IMG/VR virus record: IMGVR_UViG_3300050821_010968
Coordinates: 1-64,000 of that record
DNA: 64,000 bases
From: a virus
Strand: one strand, 5' to 3'
Below, piece by piece: positions 46,446 to 54,203 of the stretch (its first letter is position 1; the number at the start of each line of letters is the position of its first letter). Below the pieces are notes generated by a model. It ran no database searches, was not told where the DNA came from, and worked only from the letters and a program-made list of their open reading frames with translations. The position numbers and the translations under genes were made by a program.

Positions 46446-46656
46446 AGCTGCATTAAGAGACCCGATGCCTGATCCGAAATTTCCCCAAGCCGTTCCGTCT
46501 TCAACCATGACGTTGGTCCCGACACACGGCCTGCGCTGGAATGGTGATGTTCTGGAACAACGATTCACATCCACAAGCGGCAATACGGAATATTGGATTC
46601 CCGTTCCGAAAATCAATCAGCCGAAAGGCATTCCACGCGCATATGGGGAATTTTGA
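46435..46656 (+). CDS. small hypothetical protein
   Basis: A 73-residue protein (MVNKAALRDPMPDPKFPQAV...), Pro-rich, with TSTSGNTEYWIPVP in the second half. It overlaps the previous gene by 11 nt. Function unknown. Confidence 0.65.
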   Translation: MVNKAALRDPMPDPKFPQAVPSSTMTLVPTHGLRWNGDVLEQRFTSTSGNTEYWIPVPKINQPKGIPRAYGEF

Positions 46657-46686
46657 ACAAAAGCGTTTCAAGTGGAACCTTAAGAC

Positions 46687-46944
46687 ATGTCACCCGTCTT
46701 CCAAGCCTACAAAGTCAACGGTCAATCCCTCTCCTACAATGAATTCACGAAAGAAGTTCTTCGGACGATCAAGCGCGCCGATAAAGCTTCTCCATCCTAT
46801 ATTCGAAAGACACTTCGCATGCGTCCGAGCGATAAAAACCGTCTGCAACGAGTTCTGGAAGAACTTGCTTTTCACGGATTTTTGCGGCAGCCGTGCGCTG
46901 GTGTCTATCAGGTCCATCCCATGCTTTTGATTGAAGGTGCTTAA
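46687..46944 (+). CDS. small winged-helix-like DNA-binding protein
   Basis: An 85-residue protein in which SPSYIRKTLRMRPSDKNRLQRVLEELAFHGFLRQ...GVYQ has the helix-turn-helix and wing order of a winged helix. The next protein contains the same plan twice, so the two are probably related. Likely a transcription factor; its target is unknown. Confidence 0.68.
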   Translation: MSPVFQAYKVNGQSLSYNEFTKEVLRTIKRADKASPSYIRKTLRMRPSDKNRLQRVLEELAFHGFLRQPCAGVYQVHPMLLIEGA

Positions 46945-48093
46945 ATGACTCGTGGAAAAGAACGTCCGTGGATGATCGAAGATCGCGAGGTTTCGAAACG
47001 GGAGTTTAAACTCGCACTCCTCAAGATTATTCAGATACTCGGTGAAGCATCTCCAACAGAAGTCGCCGATCACTTGAATATTGACATGACGGTCGATACT
47101 GAAAAACGCCGCATATGGAATATTTTCGAAGGTCTTCAAAAGAGTCAACGAATTTTCAAGGTCGCCAGAGGGAAATATAAAGTAAGCCCTCAAATCGAAC
47201 GGCTCGGTATCAACAAAACTCATCAACTCGAAAACGAGATTGTCAAGCTGCTGCGCGAAAATGGTGGTATTTTGCGACAACGCGATATCCTTGAAGCCTT
47301 CGATCTTCGTCCACACGGTGACAATCGTGAGATGATGAAAAACGATTGGCGCTATACGCAGATTCGCACGATGCTCCTTTCTGGTCCGCCGTTTTATACC
47401 CACTTAGGACGCGGTATTTATTGTCTCGGAGGGAATGAACTTCAAAAGTTCGTCCTGCTCGGACGATGGGTAAAGCATTTTTTCTATAGCGATTGGTGGC
47501 ACAACAAGGCACGGTGGTTAGGCTCACCGACGCCTTTCGACAAGTATGAACGCTGCATCGAAGACATCGGTGCCGCATTCAGCGCGGCGCGGCTTCGTTT
47601 TGGAAAAACATACGAGGATGTTGCAACAGATGGCGAAGTCTATCAGACATTGGTGATGTTCGCGGAGGCTGCTGAACGTTGTAAGAATCATTTTATTGGT
47701 ACCTCTGTCTCATATCAAATTCGTGATGAATGGAATAAAAACGAGGAGACAAAAGGTACAGAAATTTCTGAGCTTGACATGCACATTGCGATTCTTCGTC
47801 GGTTCGAAGAGGGCGAGACAATGATCCACGACTGCGCACCTTTGGAATTCTACACCGCATGCGCCGATCTCTATAAGGTGTGTCCGCTCTCTCTTTCGCG
47901 CGGTGCGGTTATTCCTGTTCTTCCTAATCTTTCGGAAGCTGACTGGGACAACATGCCAGCCGAGATGCGGGAGTTCCTAGAGACCGAAGAAGCACTCTAT
48001 GAAGAGCGAATGAACGCAAGGGATGCGGAAAGAGCGCTTCAAGGATTGGAAGAAGAAGTTACCACCCTTGTCGAACAAGACGATGCAGCCTGA
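46945..48093 (+). CDS. protein with tandem winged-helix domains
   Basis: A 382-residue protein. Residues 20-90 (ASPTEVADHLNID...RRIWNIFEGLQKSQRIFKVARGKYKV) and 95-170 (GGILRQRDILEAFDL...GPPFYTHLGRGIYCLG) look like two winged helices. The rest is a helical, acidic domain of unknown type. It is the best candidate in this operon for a regulator, perhaps the palindrome-binding factor of the class I promoters (inference, not tested). Confidence 0.72.
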   Translation: MTRGKERPWMIEDREVSKREFKLALLKIIQILGEASPTEVADHLNIDMTVDTEKRRIWNIFEGLQKSQRIFKVARGKYKVSPQIERLGINKTHQLENEIVKLLRENGGILRQRDILEAFDLRPHGDNREMMKNDWRYTQIRTMLLSGPPFYTHLGRGIYCLGGNELQKFVLLGRWVKHFFYSDWWHNKARWLGSPTPFDKYERCIEDIGAAFSAARLRFGKTYEDVATDGEVYQTLVMFAEAAERCKNHFIGTSVSYQIRDEWNKNEETKGTEISELDMHIAILRRFEEGETMIHDCAPLEFYTACADLYKVCPLSLSRGAVIPVLPNLSEADWDNMPAEMREFLETEEALYEERMNARDAERALQGLEEEVTTLVEQDDAA

Positions 48094-48266
48094 TGGAATT
48101 TGTTACTGCCATCCGTCCACTTGAAATCGACCAATCCGGACAACGTTTCGAAGTCACACTCAAAGGTGGCTTATCGGGCACACGCACCATCATCGTCGGC
48201 GAGAAAGAAATCGCCGACTATTGGTGGGATGGACACCAAAGCTGCTGGCAAACCCTGCTTGAATGA
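48093..48266 (+). CDS. small hypothetical protein (57 residues)
   Basis: A 57-codon frame (MEFVTAIRPLEIDQSGQRFE...) with beta character and an aromatic end (YWWDGHQSCW). Its ATG shares bases with the previous stop (TGATG). Between its stop and 48326 there is no gene. Confidence 0.65.
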   Translation: MEFVTAIRPLEIDQSGQRFEVTLKGGLSGTRTIIVGEKEIADYWWDGHQSCWQTLLE

Positions 48267-48325
48267 GTTACCACCAATTCAATCCCTAATCCCAAAATTA
48301 TTCCCTTTTTGACCCTTACACCCTC

Positions 48326-48372
48326 TTGACAGGGCATGACATGTCGATAAGCTCGACAGGTCGAAGGGATTC
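48326..48372 (+). promoter_or_regulatory. class I promoter of the CCA-type nucleotidyltransferase gene
   Basis: -35 TTGACA (48326-48331), 16 nt, -10 TAAGCT (48348-48353) inside the palindrome TGTCG-N7-CGACA (48342-48358); GATTC is at 48368-48372. One of the best matches to the class consensus. Confidence 0.82.
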
Positions 48373-48375
48373 ATC

Positions 48376-49614
48376 ATGACGCGCTACATCGATTTCAGGC
48401 ATTGCGACTGGATGTTCAAGCCTGACATCTCCAAGATCATGGATACATTGGAGAATGCCAGATTTGTGGGTGGCGCTGTGCGTGATTCGGTGCTCGGGCT
48501 TCCGATCAGGGATATCGATCTGGCGACGCCTATGACACCTGATATCGTTTCGCTCAAGCTTCAGGCAGCCGGGATCAAGGTGATTCCTACCGGCCTCCAG
48601 CATGGCACGGTGACCGCCATCTGCGGAAACACATCCGTCGAGATCACGACATTGCGCCGCGATACGGCAACAGACGGGCGACACGCGACCATCGAATTCA
48701 CGGAAGACTGGGAAGAAGATGCGGCCCGGCGTGACTTCACGATGAATGCTCTTTATGCCGATAGAGATTGTCGTCTTTACGACTATTTCGATGGGTATGT
48801 CGATGCACGGGGTGGCATCGTTCGGTTCGTTGGTGATCCCACAAAACGCATTCAGGAAGACTATTTGCGCATCTTGAGGCTGTTCCGTTTTCACGCCTCT
48901 TATGGATACGGGGCGATGGACCCGGACGCGCTCCGGGCTGTCGTGCGCGAACGGGATGGCCTCGTGAAAATCTCGGGCGAACGAATTCAGGCAGAACTTT
49001 TCAAGACACTTGCAGTTGCCGATCCGATCCATGCGATTCGCCTCATGCGTATCAGCGGAGTTCTCGGACAATTTGTGCCGGGCGACATCCAAATGGACAA
49101 TTTTGAGCGCCTCGTCGATAACGGCGAGACCGATGTTATTCTGCGGCTGGCATCACTGATCGGGTCCATTGAGGACGCTCAGTATGTTACCAGCCGGTTG
49201 CGATTTTCCAAGAAAGACCGCGAACGTCTGGAAGGATTGCTTGGTGCGTTTCCGCTGATCAACGTCTGGCAGTCCATCGAGAAAACCAAGCGTCAAATCT
49301 GCAAGATGGGCAATCAACGCTTCCGCGATCATTGCGCACTTTTCCGTGCCGCCGATCCCGTCGAAGACAATGATGCGAACTGGCATATTCTGATTCGTTT
49401 CGCAGAGACGTGGACACCTCCGGATTTTCCGATCAACGGCGATATGATTATCGCGGGCGGTATCAAGCCGGGTAAAATTGTTGGCGCTATTCTCAACGAT
49501 ATCAAAGAATGGTGGATGAACAACAATTTTCCCGTAGATTCTTCTCTTGTTGCCTACATGCAATCGCGGATTAAGTTCGCAGCGAAGACACTGGCGATGG
49601 AGGATTCCGTATGA
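48376..49614 (+). CDS. tRNA nucleotidyltransferase / poly(A) polymerase family (CCA-adding type)
   Basis: A 412-residue protein. RFVGGAVRDSVL (29-40) and IRDIDLAT (44-51) hold the active-site GG and DxD; TTLRRD and ARRDFTMNALY are motif B and C regions; and RILRLFRFHASYG is the conserved helix of class II enzymes. These enzymes add CCA, or only A, to tRNA 3' ends without a template. Sequence alone cannot tell CCA- from A-adding or poly(A) activity. With RtcB and Pth2 it forms a tRNA-maintenance set. GAAGGG precedes the ATG. Confidence 0.93.
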   Translation: MTRYIDFRHCDWMFKPDISKIMDTLENARFVGGAVRDSVLGLPIRDIDLATPMTPDIVSLKLQAAGIKVIPTGLQHGTVTAICGNTSVEITTLRRDTATDGRHATIEFTEDWEEDAARRDFTMNALYADRDCRLYDYFDGYVDARGGIVRFVGDPTKRIQEDYLRILRLFRFHASYGYGAMDPDALRAVVRERDGLVKISGERIQAELFKTLAVADPIHAIRLMRISGVLGQFVPGDIQMDNFERLVDNGETDVILRLASLIGSIEDAQYVTSRLRFSKKDRERLEGLLGAFPLINVWQSIEKTKRQICKMGNQRFRDHCALFRAADPVEDNDANWHILIRFAETWTPPDFPINGDMIIAGGIKPGKIVGAILNDIKEWWMNNNFPVDSSLVAYMQSRIKFAAKTLAMEDSV

Positions 49615-49844
49615 GTATCTGGCAACTGGGCATTGGCGATGTCGTTGCGATGCTGAAAGCGCGTGTGGTACACGGCAACAGCAAAGAAGATGTCATCAAA
49701 CTTGACTTTAAAGCCAAGCCGAAGCGGCGCATGCTTTTCCTTTATCTTGGTGATGAACCAGTCGATGGAAGCGCACCGCTGGATTGCAAGCAACGCTTGC
49801 GCGATCTTGGGTGGGTTGAGAAAAACTCTGAGGTCGCGGATTAA
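49611..49844 (+). CDS. small basic protein
   Basis: A 77-residue protein (MSIWQLGIGDVVAMLKARVV...) with KLDFKAKPKRRMLFLYLG in the centre. ATGA overlap with the nucleotidyltransferase gene. A further 12-codon frame (MSDNSQHEKVYK) with GGAAGG upstream lies at 49866-49904 and could be a leader peptide for the next gene. Confidence 0.66.
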   Translation: MSIWQLGIGDVVAMLKARVVHGNSKEDVIKLDFKAKPKRRMLFLYLGDEPVDGSAPLDCKQRLRDLGWVEKNSEVAD

Positions 49845-49900
49845 GTTCTGGAAGGACGTGTGATTATGTCTGACAATTCTCAGCATGAAAAAGTCTACAA

Positions 49901-50131
49901 ATGAGCGATCTGCATTGCGCTTTCATCGGGGCTGTCATCGTCATCGCTGCGTTCACGCTTGGCGCGTGGAAAATCTCCGGGCAGATCGGATACGAACGTG
50001 GTGCCAGCTTCGAAAATTACGAAGCGGCTGCCGATTTCCAGAACAATCGTGGGACGATGGCACAGCTTGGCGTTTGCCGGTGGGCTCAAGTATATGCGGA
50101 TTGTTCTTTGAAGGATGGTCCGAAGCAATGA
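49901..50131 (+). CDS. single-span membrane protein
   Basis: A 76-residue protein with one N-terminal span (FIGAVIVIAAFTLGAWKI) and a C-terminal, probably periplasmic, part with two Cys. First of a run of small membrane genes to 51217. Function unknown. Confidence 0.66.
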   Translation: MSDLHCAFIGAVIVIAAFTLGAWKISGQIGYERGASFENYEAAADFQNNRGTMAQLGVCRWAQVYADCSLKDGPKQ

Positions 50132-50349
50132 CATGGTGGCAAATCGCGCTGATGATCTGGGCTGCATGTGGAATCATTCCATCTCTCGCCTTCCAACTCA
50201 TCTTTGGCGGCTACATGTATAGCGCTAAGAGTCCGTGGTATATGCGTCTCGATATCTACGCATTTATCTGGATTATTTTCTGGTGCGGCTGCATGGGGCC
50301 GCTCGCAGGAATCGTTACGATCATTCACTTTCAGGAGGAAATGAGATGA
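50128..50349 (+). CDS. two-span membrane protein
   Basis: A 73-residue protein with hydrophobic segments at about 4-27 and 40-66. The ATG at 50128 overlaps the previous stop. Function unknown. Confidence 0.66.
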   Translation: MTWWQIALMIWAACGIIPSLAFQLIFGGYMYSAKSPWYMRLDIYAFIWIIFWCGCMGPLAGIVTIIHFQEEMR

Positions 50350-50543
50350 TCACGTCTCTTATCGTTGCGTTGCTCGTCTCGTTCTTCGCTTTGTGGATGC
50401 GCTGGCTCTTTGTCGCGATTGTCTGCTGGGTTGTTATCGCGTGGATCGTGATGGGCTGGTTGCTGGCATTGTTTTTCACGACGTTGTTCTGGATGGTCTT
50501 AATCGCCATCTTCATGGGACTGATGGTTTGGCTTCTTTACTAG
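50346..50543 (+). CDS. highly hydrophobic membrane protein
   Basis: A 65-residue protein, almost wholly hydrophobic (three close spans, rich in Trp, Phe and Leu). ATGA overlap with the gene before and AGGAGG upstream. Function unknown. Confidence 0.65.
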   Translation: MITSLIVALLVSFFALWMRWLFVAIVCWVVIAWIVMGWLLALFFTTLFWMVLIAIFMGLMVWLLY

Positions 50544-50554
50544 TCGGTGATCAC

Positions 50555-50656
50555 ATGACGTTCTGGATTATCATGATACCCGTCGTTGTCTGCTTGGCGC
50601 TTCGCAGCATGCCGATCAATCATCCACGCGGATTTGGGCGCGGACCACGGCGATGA
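50555..50656 (+). CDS. 33-residue membrane peptide
   Basis: MTFWIIMIPVVVCLALRS... ending GFGRGPRR: a single hydrophobic helix then a basic tail. It lies 11 nt after the previous gene and joins the next by ATGA. Confidence 0.58.
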   Translation: MTFWIIMIPVVVCLALRSMPINHPRGFGRGPRR

Positions 50657-50862
50657 CTCGGTCTTCTACACCTGCTCGCGATTTCCTTGACGAATGGCTG
50701 ACGAAGCAGCGGACAGCCGGAACATATCAACTGGTCAATTTGACCACTGGAAGAATCATATTCTCACGCTGCACACAATTATATGCGGAGGGTTTTATCG
50801 AAACGATAAGAAATTGTGAGCCGAATAATAAAGATGAATATGAGATCAGGAGCATTCAATGA
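50653..50862 (+). CDS. small hypothetical protein
   Basis: A 69-residue soluble protein (MTRSSTPARDFLDEWLTKQR...), the only non-membrane product in this run. Coupled on both sides by ATGA. Function unknown. Confidence 0.65.
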   Translation: MTRSSTPARDFLDEWLTKQRTAGTYQLVNLTTGRIIFSRCTQLYAEGFIETIRNCEPNNKDEYEIRSIQ

Positions 50863-50990
50863 TCTGGTCCATGCGCGATCCTACGCCCGGCGTGGGTGAT
50901 GAAACTCCGTTGTGGTTCATCTTGATCATGCTCGGCTGCGCAGCTATCTTCGCATTCATATTTTGGACAGCGCTCGTGGTGTGGTCGTGA
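50859..50990 (+). CDS. 43-residue membrane peptide
   Basis: MIWSMRDPTPGVGDETPLWF... with one C-terminal span (FILIMLGCAAIFAFIFWTAL). Joined to both neighbours by ATGA/GTGA overlaps. Function unknown. Confidence 0.6.
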   Translation: MIWSMRDPTPGVGDETPLWFILIMLGCAAIFAFIFWTALVVWS

Positions 50991-51217
50991 AGGATATATG
51001 GATTTTCCTATTCTCTGTGTTCGGCGTGTGCATCATCATGGGATGTGCATTCATGTTCAGCAGCGCTGATCGTTGGAATACCGATAATCAGGGCTTAACC
51101 GTCGAGGAAACAGTCAGAAGAGCAACGATTTGTCGAAGCGGAGGAATGCAGCCGCAGACAATGGTGAATGTCTTCACAAGTCAGGTCATTGACGTACGTT
51201 GTATCACGTACCACTAA
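50987..51217 (+). CDS. single-span membrane or lipoprotein-like protein
   Basis: A 76-residue protein starting at GTG; hydrophobic residues 4-24 end in IIMGC, which could serve as a lipobox, then a soluble part with two Cys. Last of the small membrane gene run. Confidence 0.62.
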   Translation: MKDIWIFLFSVFGVCIIMGCAFMFSSADRWNTDNQGLTVEETVRRATICRSGGMQPQTMVNVFTSQVIDVRCITYH

Positions 51218-51259
51218 GGATAAAGACGTGAATATCGGATATTCCGTGAGTGATGCCTG

Positions 51260-51550
51260 ATGCGGGTCGTCGGCTCTCACAACCCAAGTGATTGTGGAGT
51301 GTGCGCCGTCGCGTGCGCTCTCGATGTAAGTTACGAACAGGCATTCGGCTTCTTCGATTTTCAGAGACGGACAAAATTTGGTACGACGACGAAAGATGTT
51401 GTGAAGGCGTTGCATCGGTCGCATCTGGTCTTGGCGACCTCGCGCAAGCTTTTGCGCGTGCCGATGACATCATGGGAAGGACTCAAAACTGTCATACCTG
51501 CCGGAGCGCGTGTCATTCTTAAACTCCATCATCAGCGAATGGGGTGGTGA
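51260..51550 (+). CDS. papain-like (C39-type) cysteine peptidase-like protein, truncated
   Basis: A 96-residue protein. HNPSDCGVCAVACALDVSYEQAF is the DCG(V)xxxAxAxxxxYexA start of C39-like papain-fold proteins, including the catalytic Cys. The family normally continues to an HWV-type motif with the catalytic His near residue 100. Here the frame stops at GWW just where that motif is due, so the protein is probably truncated and inactive. The stop coincides with the left edge of a region of different style. Confidence 0.65.
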   Translation: MRVVGSHNPSDCGVCAVACALDVSYEQAFGFFDFQRRTKFGTTTKDVVKALHRSHLVLATSRKLLRVPMTSWEGLKTVIPAGARVILKLHHQRMGW

Positions 51551-51556
51551 GTCAGT

Positions 51557-51997
51557 TTGAAAAACCTAACTTCCCAGACGAAGAGCGACCCTAAGCCGCA
51601 TCAGTCCGAAGAATTGAGTTTGAATTCAACAAATGCGAATCCTAAAAACTCGATCCAACCTCGAAGTTGCCCGCTTGTGCTGGTTGAGTGGGAAGATAGC
51701 AGGCAACCCGCCGCAGAATGGCTTCGTATTTCTGATCTCGGCGCGTGGTCAATTGTTCAGTGCATGTCAGTTGGTTGGCTTCTTCATAAAGACAAAGAAG
51801 TAGTCGTTATTGCGCCCAATATGGGCGACATCAATGATGAAGATGCTTTGCAGGCCTCAGGCGTGATGCAAATAGCAGCGCGCGCCGTCACAAAGATCAC
51901 AGGCATTATAGAAGGTGAGGTCATTTTTTCTTTGGTGCAGCCTTCTTTGGCGATTTCCCCCGTGCATGAGGCAGTGCAACAGCGGCAATCTTCTTAA
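51557..51997 (+). CDS. hypothetical protein of chromosomal or plasmid type
   Basis: A 146-residue protein. A low-complexity first 40 residues precede a small domain, LVEWEDSRQPAAEWLRISDLG...MSVGWLLHKDKEVVVIAPNMGD...GVMQIAARAV. Proteins with VxWxDS...SVGxLxxD...xxPxxxd...xxIP.xAVxxI are common in rhizobia and their phages, with no known function. The start codon (TTG 51557) is uncertain. First gene of the island; its end is antisense to the next gene. Confidence 0.6.
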   Translation: MKNLTSQTKSDPKPHQSEELSLNSTNANPKNSIQPRSCPLVLVEWEDSRQPAAEWLRISDLGAWSIVQCMSVGWLLHKDKEVVVIAPNMGDINDEDALQASGVMQIAARAVTKITGIIEGEVIFSLVQPSLAISPVHEAVQQRQSS

Positions 51998-52088
51998 GTT
52001 GAGCAGGTGTTACAGTCTTTTTAGTGCCATCCAATATCTTAGCTAGGAGCGCTGCAAGCTCTGGTCCTATTGTTTCATTTGTAGCCAT
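51921..52088 (-). CDS. small Lys/Ala-rich protein (55 residues)
   Basis: A 55-codon frame on the minus strand (MATNETIGPELAALLAKILDG...) with a strong TTGGAGGAACAG before its ATG. The end is KSPKKAAPKKK, like the tails of histone-H1-like or HU-type proteins, so DNA or RNA contact is possible. It is convergent with the end of the 51557 gene (77 nt shared). Confidence 0.65.
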   Translation of the reverse strand: MATNETIGPELAALLAKILDGTKKTVTPAQLKKIAAVALPHARGKSPKKAAPKKK

Positions 52089-52169
52089 CTGTTCCTCCAA
52101 TATGCGTTGCGAGCCATCTCTCGCAAATCACTATTTCTTATGTCATAATTTCCCTAGATCGGCCAAGCC

Positions 52170-52327
52170 GATTCGGGGCGTGAGAACCCCACACCTAACG
52201 GCTTTTGTGCAGCCGTGATCCAGCACTCCTCGACCGTATGGTCGGGGAGGCCGTCGCGCATGTTCAGGGCGAAAGCCTAAAGGCGGCGGCGAACCCGCTT
52301 AGGTGTGGTTTTCTCAACTCCCCGATC
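52170..52327 (+). other.  Confidence 0.
52170..52327 (+). ncRNA. structured RNA of unknown class, about 158 nt
   Basis: A long closing helix pairs 170-178, 181-186 and 189-198 (all +52000) with 320-327, 311-316 and 299-308, about 24 pairs broken by one internal loop and one 2x2 mismatch. Inside are three hairpins: CGGCT/AGCCG (52199-52215); CGACC-GTAT-GGTCG (52231-52244); and an 8-bp helix 52250-52257/52283-52290 topped by GGC-GAAA-GCC (52268-52277). This is a four-way-junction layout. Two U-G wobbles (52254/52286, 52230/52245) would be A-C mismatches on the other strand, so it is probably made from the plus strand. It ends 24 nt before the ATG of an exported protein, so it may be a leader element or a separate RNA. 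I do not recognise the class. Confidence 0.7.
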
Positions 52328-52350
52328 ACCAGTCGGAGGGCGGAGGGCCT

Positions 52351-52812
52351 ATGAAGGGTTGGATATTTGCGACGCTTGCATTTCTGATAACTCCAGCGAT
52401 TGGCGCAGAATTTACAGATGCAGACGGTGGGCAAGCGATAATCGCTGCATTTCGTGCGCACAGCGCGTTTGATAGTCAACTCATTGACTATCCAAGCGCG
52501 AGATTCCGTAACACCGTCGCGCACTATTTCATACGCTCTGATAATAAGAAGGCCTATTTCCTGTGTGGTGAGGTGAATTCGAAAAATGGGTTGGGTGGAT
52601 ACAGTGGGTGGGTGCCATTTCTCGTATCGGGAGATGGAACTGTAGAGCTTCCGGTAAACGGCATTGCTCCTTTTGTATCTGAAATCTGCGCGCCAGACGC
52701 AATTAATCCCACAGTCATCGACCATGTGCGTCCCGATTACAGCCAACTTCTGTATCAAAGCATGACGCCAGAAAAATTCGCCGAACAATTGGGATTGGTA
52801 AGCAAAAAATAG
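52351..52812 (+). CDS. exported protein, paralogue of 52943-53392
   Basis: A 153-residue protein with a signal peptide (MKGWIFATLAFLITPAIGA). The core SARFRNTVAHYF...AYFLCGEVNSKNGLGGYSGWVPFL is shared with the next protein (SARFRNVMA...FLFCGEVNAKNQLGGYVGFQPFL). Small periplasmic or outer-membrane proteins with this FCGEVNxKNxxGGY motif are common in Proteobacteria. GGAGGGCGGAGGG precedes the ATG, directly after the structured RNA. Confidence 0.75.
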   Translation: MKGWIFATLAFLITPAIGAEFTDADGGQAIIAAFRAHSAFDSQLIDYPSARFRNTVAHYFIRSDNKKAYFLCGEVNSKNGLGGYSGWVPFLVSGDGTVELPVNGIAPFVSEICAPDAINPTVIDHVRPDYSQLLYQSMTPEKFAEQLGLVSKK

Positions 52813-52942
52813 TTTCTATGACCGACGCGTCCCTGCTCAGTTCAGCGAGGACAGATCAAAGGATTATTCCGCACAAATGACCTACGCGGGAAAGTAGCGT
52901 TGACGTGTGCCAGATCAACCATTCGAGTTATGTGAGGGTTAA

Positions 52943-53392
52943 ATGCGCATTCTCCTCTGGGTAGCCATCATTATGATACCCGTTTTTGCTGGTGTTCTAT
53001 TTTTAGCGAGTAACACGAAGCAGTCGTTGCTCACGCCTGCGTCCGTACCAACAGCGGCCACAATTCCCGAGCCCCGTGATGATGCCGATCTAGCGAAGGA
53101 AGTTGCAAAAGAAACTCCCTCTACCGAAGAATTAATAAAATCCAAGCTCACCGATCCCGACAGCGCACGCTTCCGAAATGTTATGGCAGTGCGGCCCAAA
53201 TCATTTTCGTCAGGTTTTCTGTTCTGCGGTGAAGTGAACGCGAAGAATCAACTTGGAGGCTATGTGGGATTTCAGCCGTTTTTGGCAGTGGGGGAGACTG
53301 CGTATATCGTAACAGACGGTTCAATAGCAGAAAATCTGTTCAACAGTTTTTGTCTTCAGGGAAAACCGTTGATGAGAGTGTCGTTTAACTAG
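52943..53392 (+). CDS. membrane-anchored periplasmic protein, paralogue of 52351-52812
   Basis: A 149-residue protein: an N-terminal anchor (LLWVAIIMIPVFAGVLFLA), a Pro/Ala/Glu-rich linker, then KLTDPDSARFRN...FCGEVNAKNQLGGYVGF. It shares only the C-terminal domain with its neighbour. GAGGG precedes the ATG. Possibly an immunity or envelope protein; no evidence for either. Confidence 0.73.
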   Translation: MRILLWVAIIMIPVFAGVLFLASNTKQSLLTPASVPTAATIPEPRDDADLAKEVAKETPSTEELIKSKLTDPDSARFRNVMAVRPKSFSSGFLFCGEVNAKNQLGGYVGFQPFLAVGETAYIVTDGSIAENLFNSFCLQGKPLMRVSFN

Positions 53393-53522
53393 CGAAGCTG
53401 TCTGGAACTGGTGCAGATAGAAATTTGTGATATTTATCATGAATAGGTCTCAAAGCAGCGCTGGCAGGGTTTATTAGCCCTCTACTAATCTAAACTCGGT
53501 CACTACCAAGACGCTGTATTTT

Positions 53523-53551
53523 TTGACATGTACTTATCAATGTAGTAAAAT
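53523..53551 (+). promoter_or_regulatory. consensus-like sigma70 promoter in the island
   Basis: TTGACA (53523-53528), 17 nt, TAAAAT (53546-53551), followed by a perfect palindrome at 53562-53578. It has neither the class I operator nor the class II block, so it belongs to a different regulatory style from the rest of the window. It points at the tailspike remnant. Confidence 0.7.
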
Positions 53552-53561
53552 GTTCTTCTAG

Positions 53562-53578
53562 GCTAAAAAGTTTTTAGC
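53562..53578. repeat. perfect palindrome downstream of a promoter
   Basis: GCTAAAAAGTTTTTAGC: two 8-base arms around one base, 10 nt after the -10 box and across the region just downstream of the start point. A repressor site is the simplest reading. Confidence 0.5.
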
Positions 53579-53624
53579 GACGCGACGAAAACGCGCAATT
53601 CGTCAATCGAGAAAGATTATTGAG

Positions 53625-53816
53625 ATGGATAGGGTAAGACCGCGCAAGCGATCTGACTTCGCGGATAGGTGTCGGCCCGACGACAAGCAGGTCCCTGCGC
53701 TGGGTGAATTGAAGGTCTATGACCCGATGGACTATGGTGCAAAGGGGGATGGCGAAACCGATGACAGCAAGGCGTTTCGTGCGATTATGGATTTAGTGGC
53801 ACTTCGAAGTGAATAA
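53625..53816 (+). pseudogene. remnant of a tailspike-like protein (pectate-lyase-type N-terminal segment)
   Basis: A 63-residue frame in which LKVYDPMDYGAKGDGETDDSKAFRAIMDL matches the start of the pectate-lyase-3 type beta-helix of phage tailspikes and depolymerases (V.DFGAkGDGvtDDt.A...A). These proteins are normally several hundred residues; here the frame ends after 63, so the beta-helix is missing. It may be a decayed tailspike gene, or less likely a short adaptor. It follows its own good promoter. Confidence 0.65.
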
Positions 53817-54087
53817 TTGTATGCGCCTTATAAGCATCAGCTTGTCCACAGTGTGGACAAGCTAGCACCCAAGCGCCGTCACCACAAAAGCTGACGCTTT
53901 TCGACTTCAGAGTATCCTCCATCACCGCGATATTTTTACTACAGTAAGCGCACCCTACTCCGTAGTACCAATTTCCCGGTAATTCACCGGGCAAATCGGT
54001 TATTCTATAAAGACGGCCAAGTGGACCCATATCGACGGTATGTAAAATCATTTCATCCTCGGTCGAATATGTATCCGACTCTAACAT
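53785..54087 (-). CDS. zinc-ribbon protein in the island
   Basis: A 100-residue protein (MLESDTYSTEDEMILHTVDM...) with CAYCSKNIAV and ACPHCGQADAY, two CxxC pairs about 32 apart. The start is uncertain (ATG 54087 or GTG 54093) and no ribosome binding site is evident. Convergent with the tailspike remnant (32 nt overlap). Confidence 0.55.
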   Translation of the reverse strand: MLESDTYSTEDEMILHTVDMGPLGRLYRITDLPGELPGNWYYGVGCAYCSKNIAVMEDTLKSKSVSFCGDGAWVLACPHCGQADAYKAHTIIHFEVPLNP

Positions 54088-54203
54088 GACCACACAGTCC
54101 CTACGACATTAAACTATTTTTGTCGCGACCGTTTGGAAATTATGTTGGCTTGCGATTCTTTAGTTTTGGTTCCTTTTGCCGGGTAGTGTTTACTCTTCGC
54201 TCG

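Noticed and set aside
50346-50543. Holin for the SleB hydrolase among the small membrane genes at 49901-51217
   Set aside because: They are on the opposite strand, over 4 kb away and in another operon. The cassette at 44534-46016 has its own candidates.
52170-52327. Empty entry of non-standard type at these coordinates in the feature list, between 51921 and 52351
   Set aside because: It is a drafting slip with zero confidence and no content. The valid entry is the ncRNA feature with the same coordinates at the end of the list.
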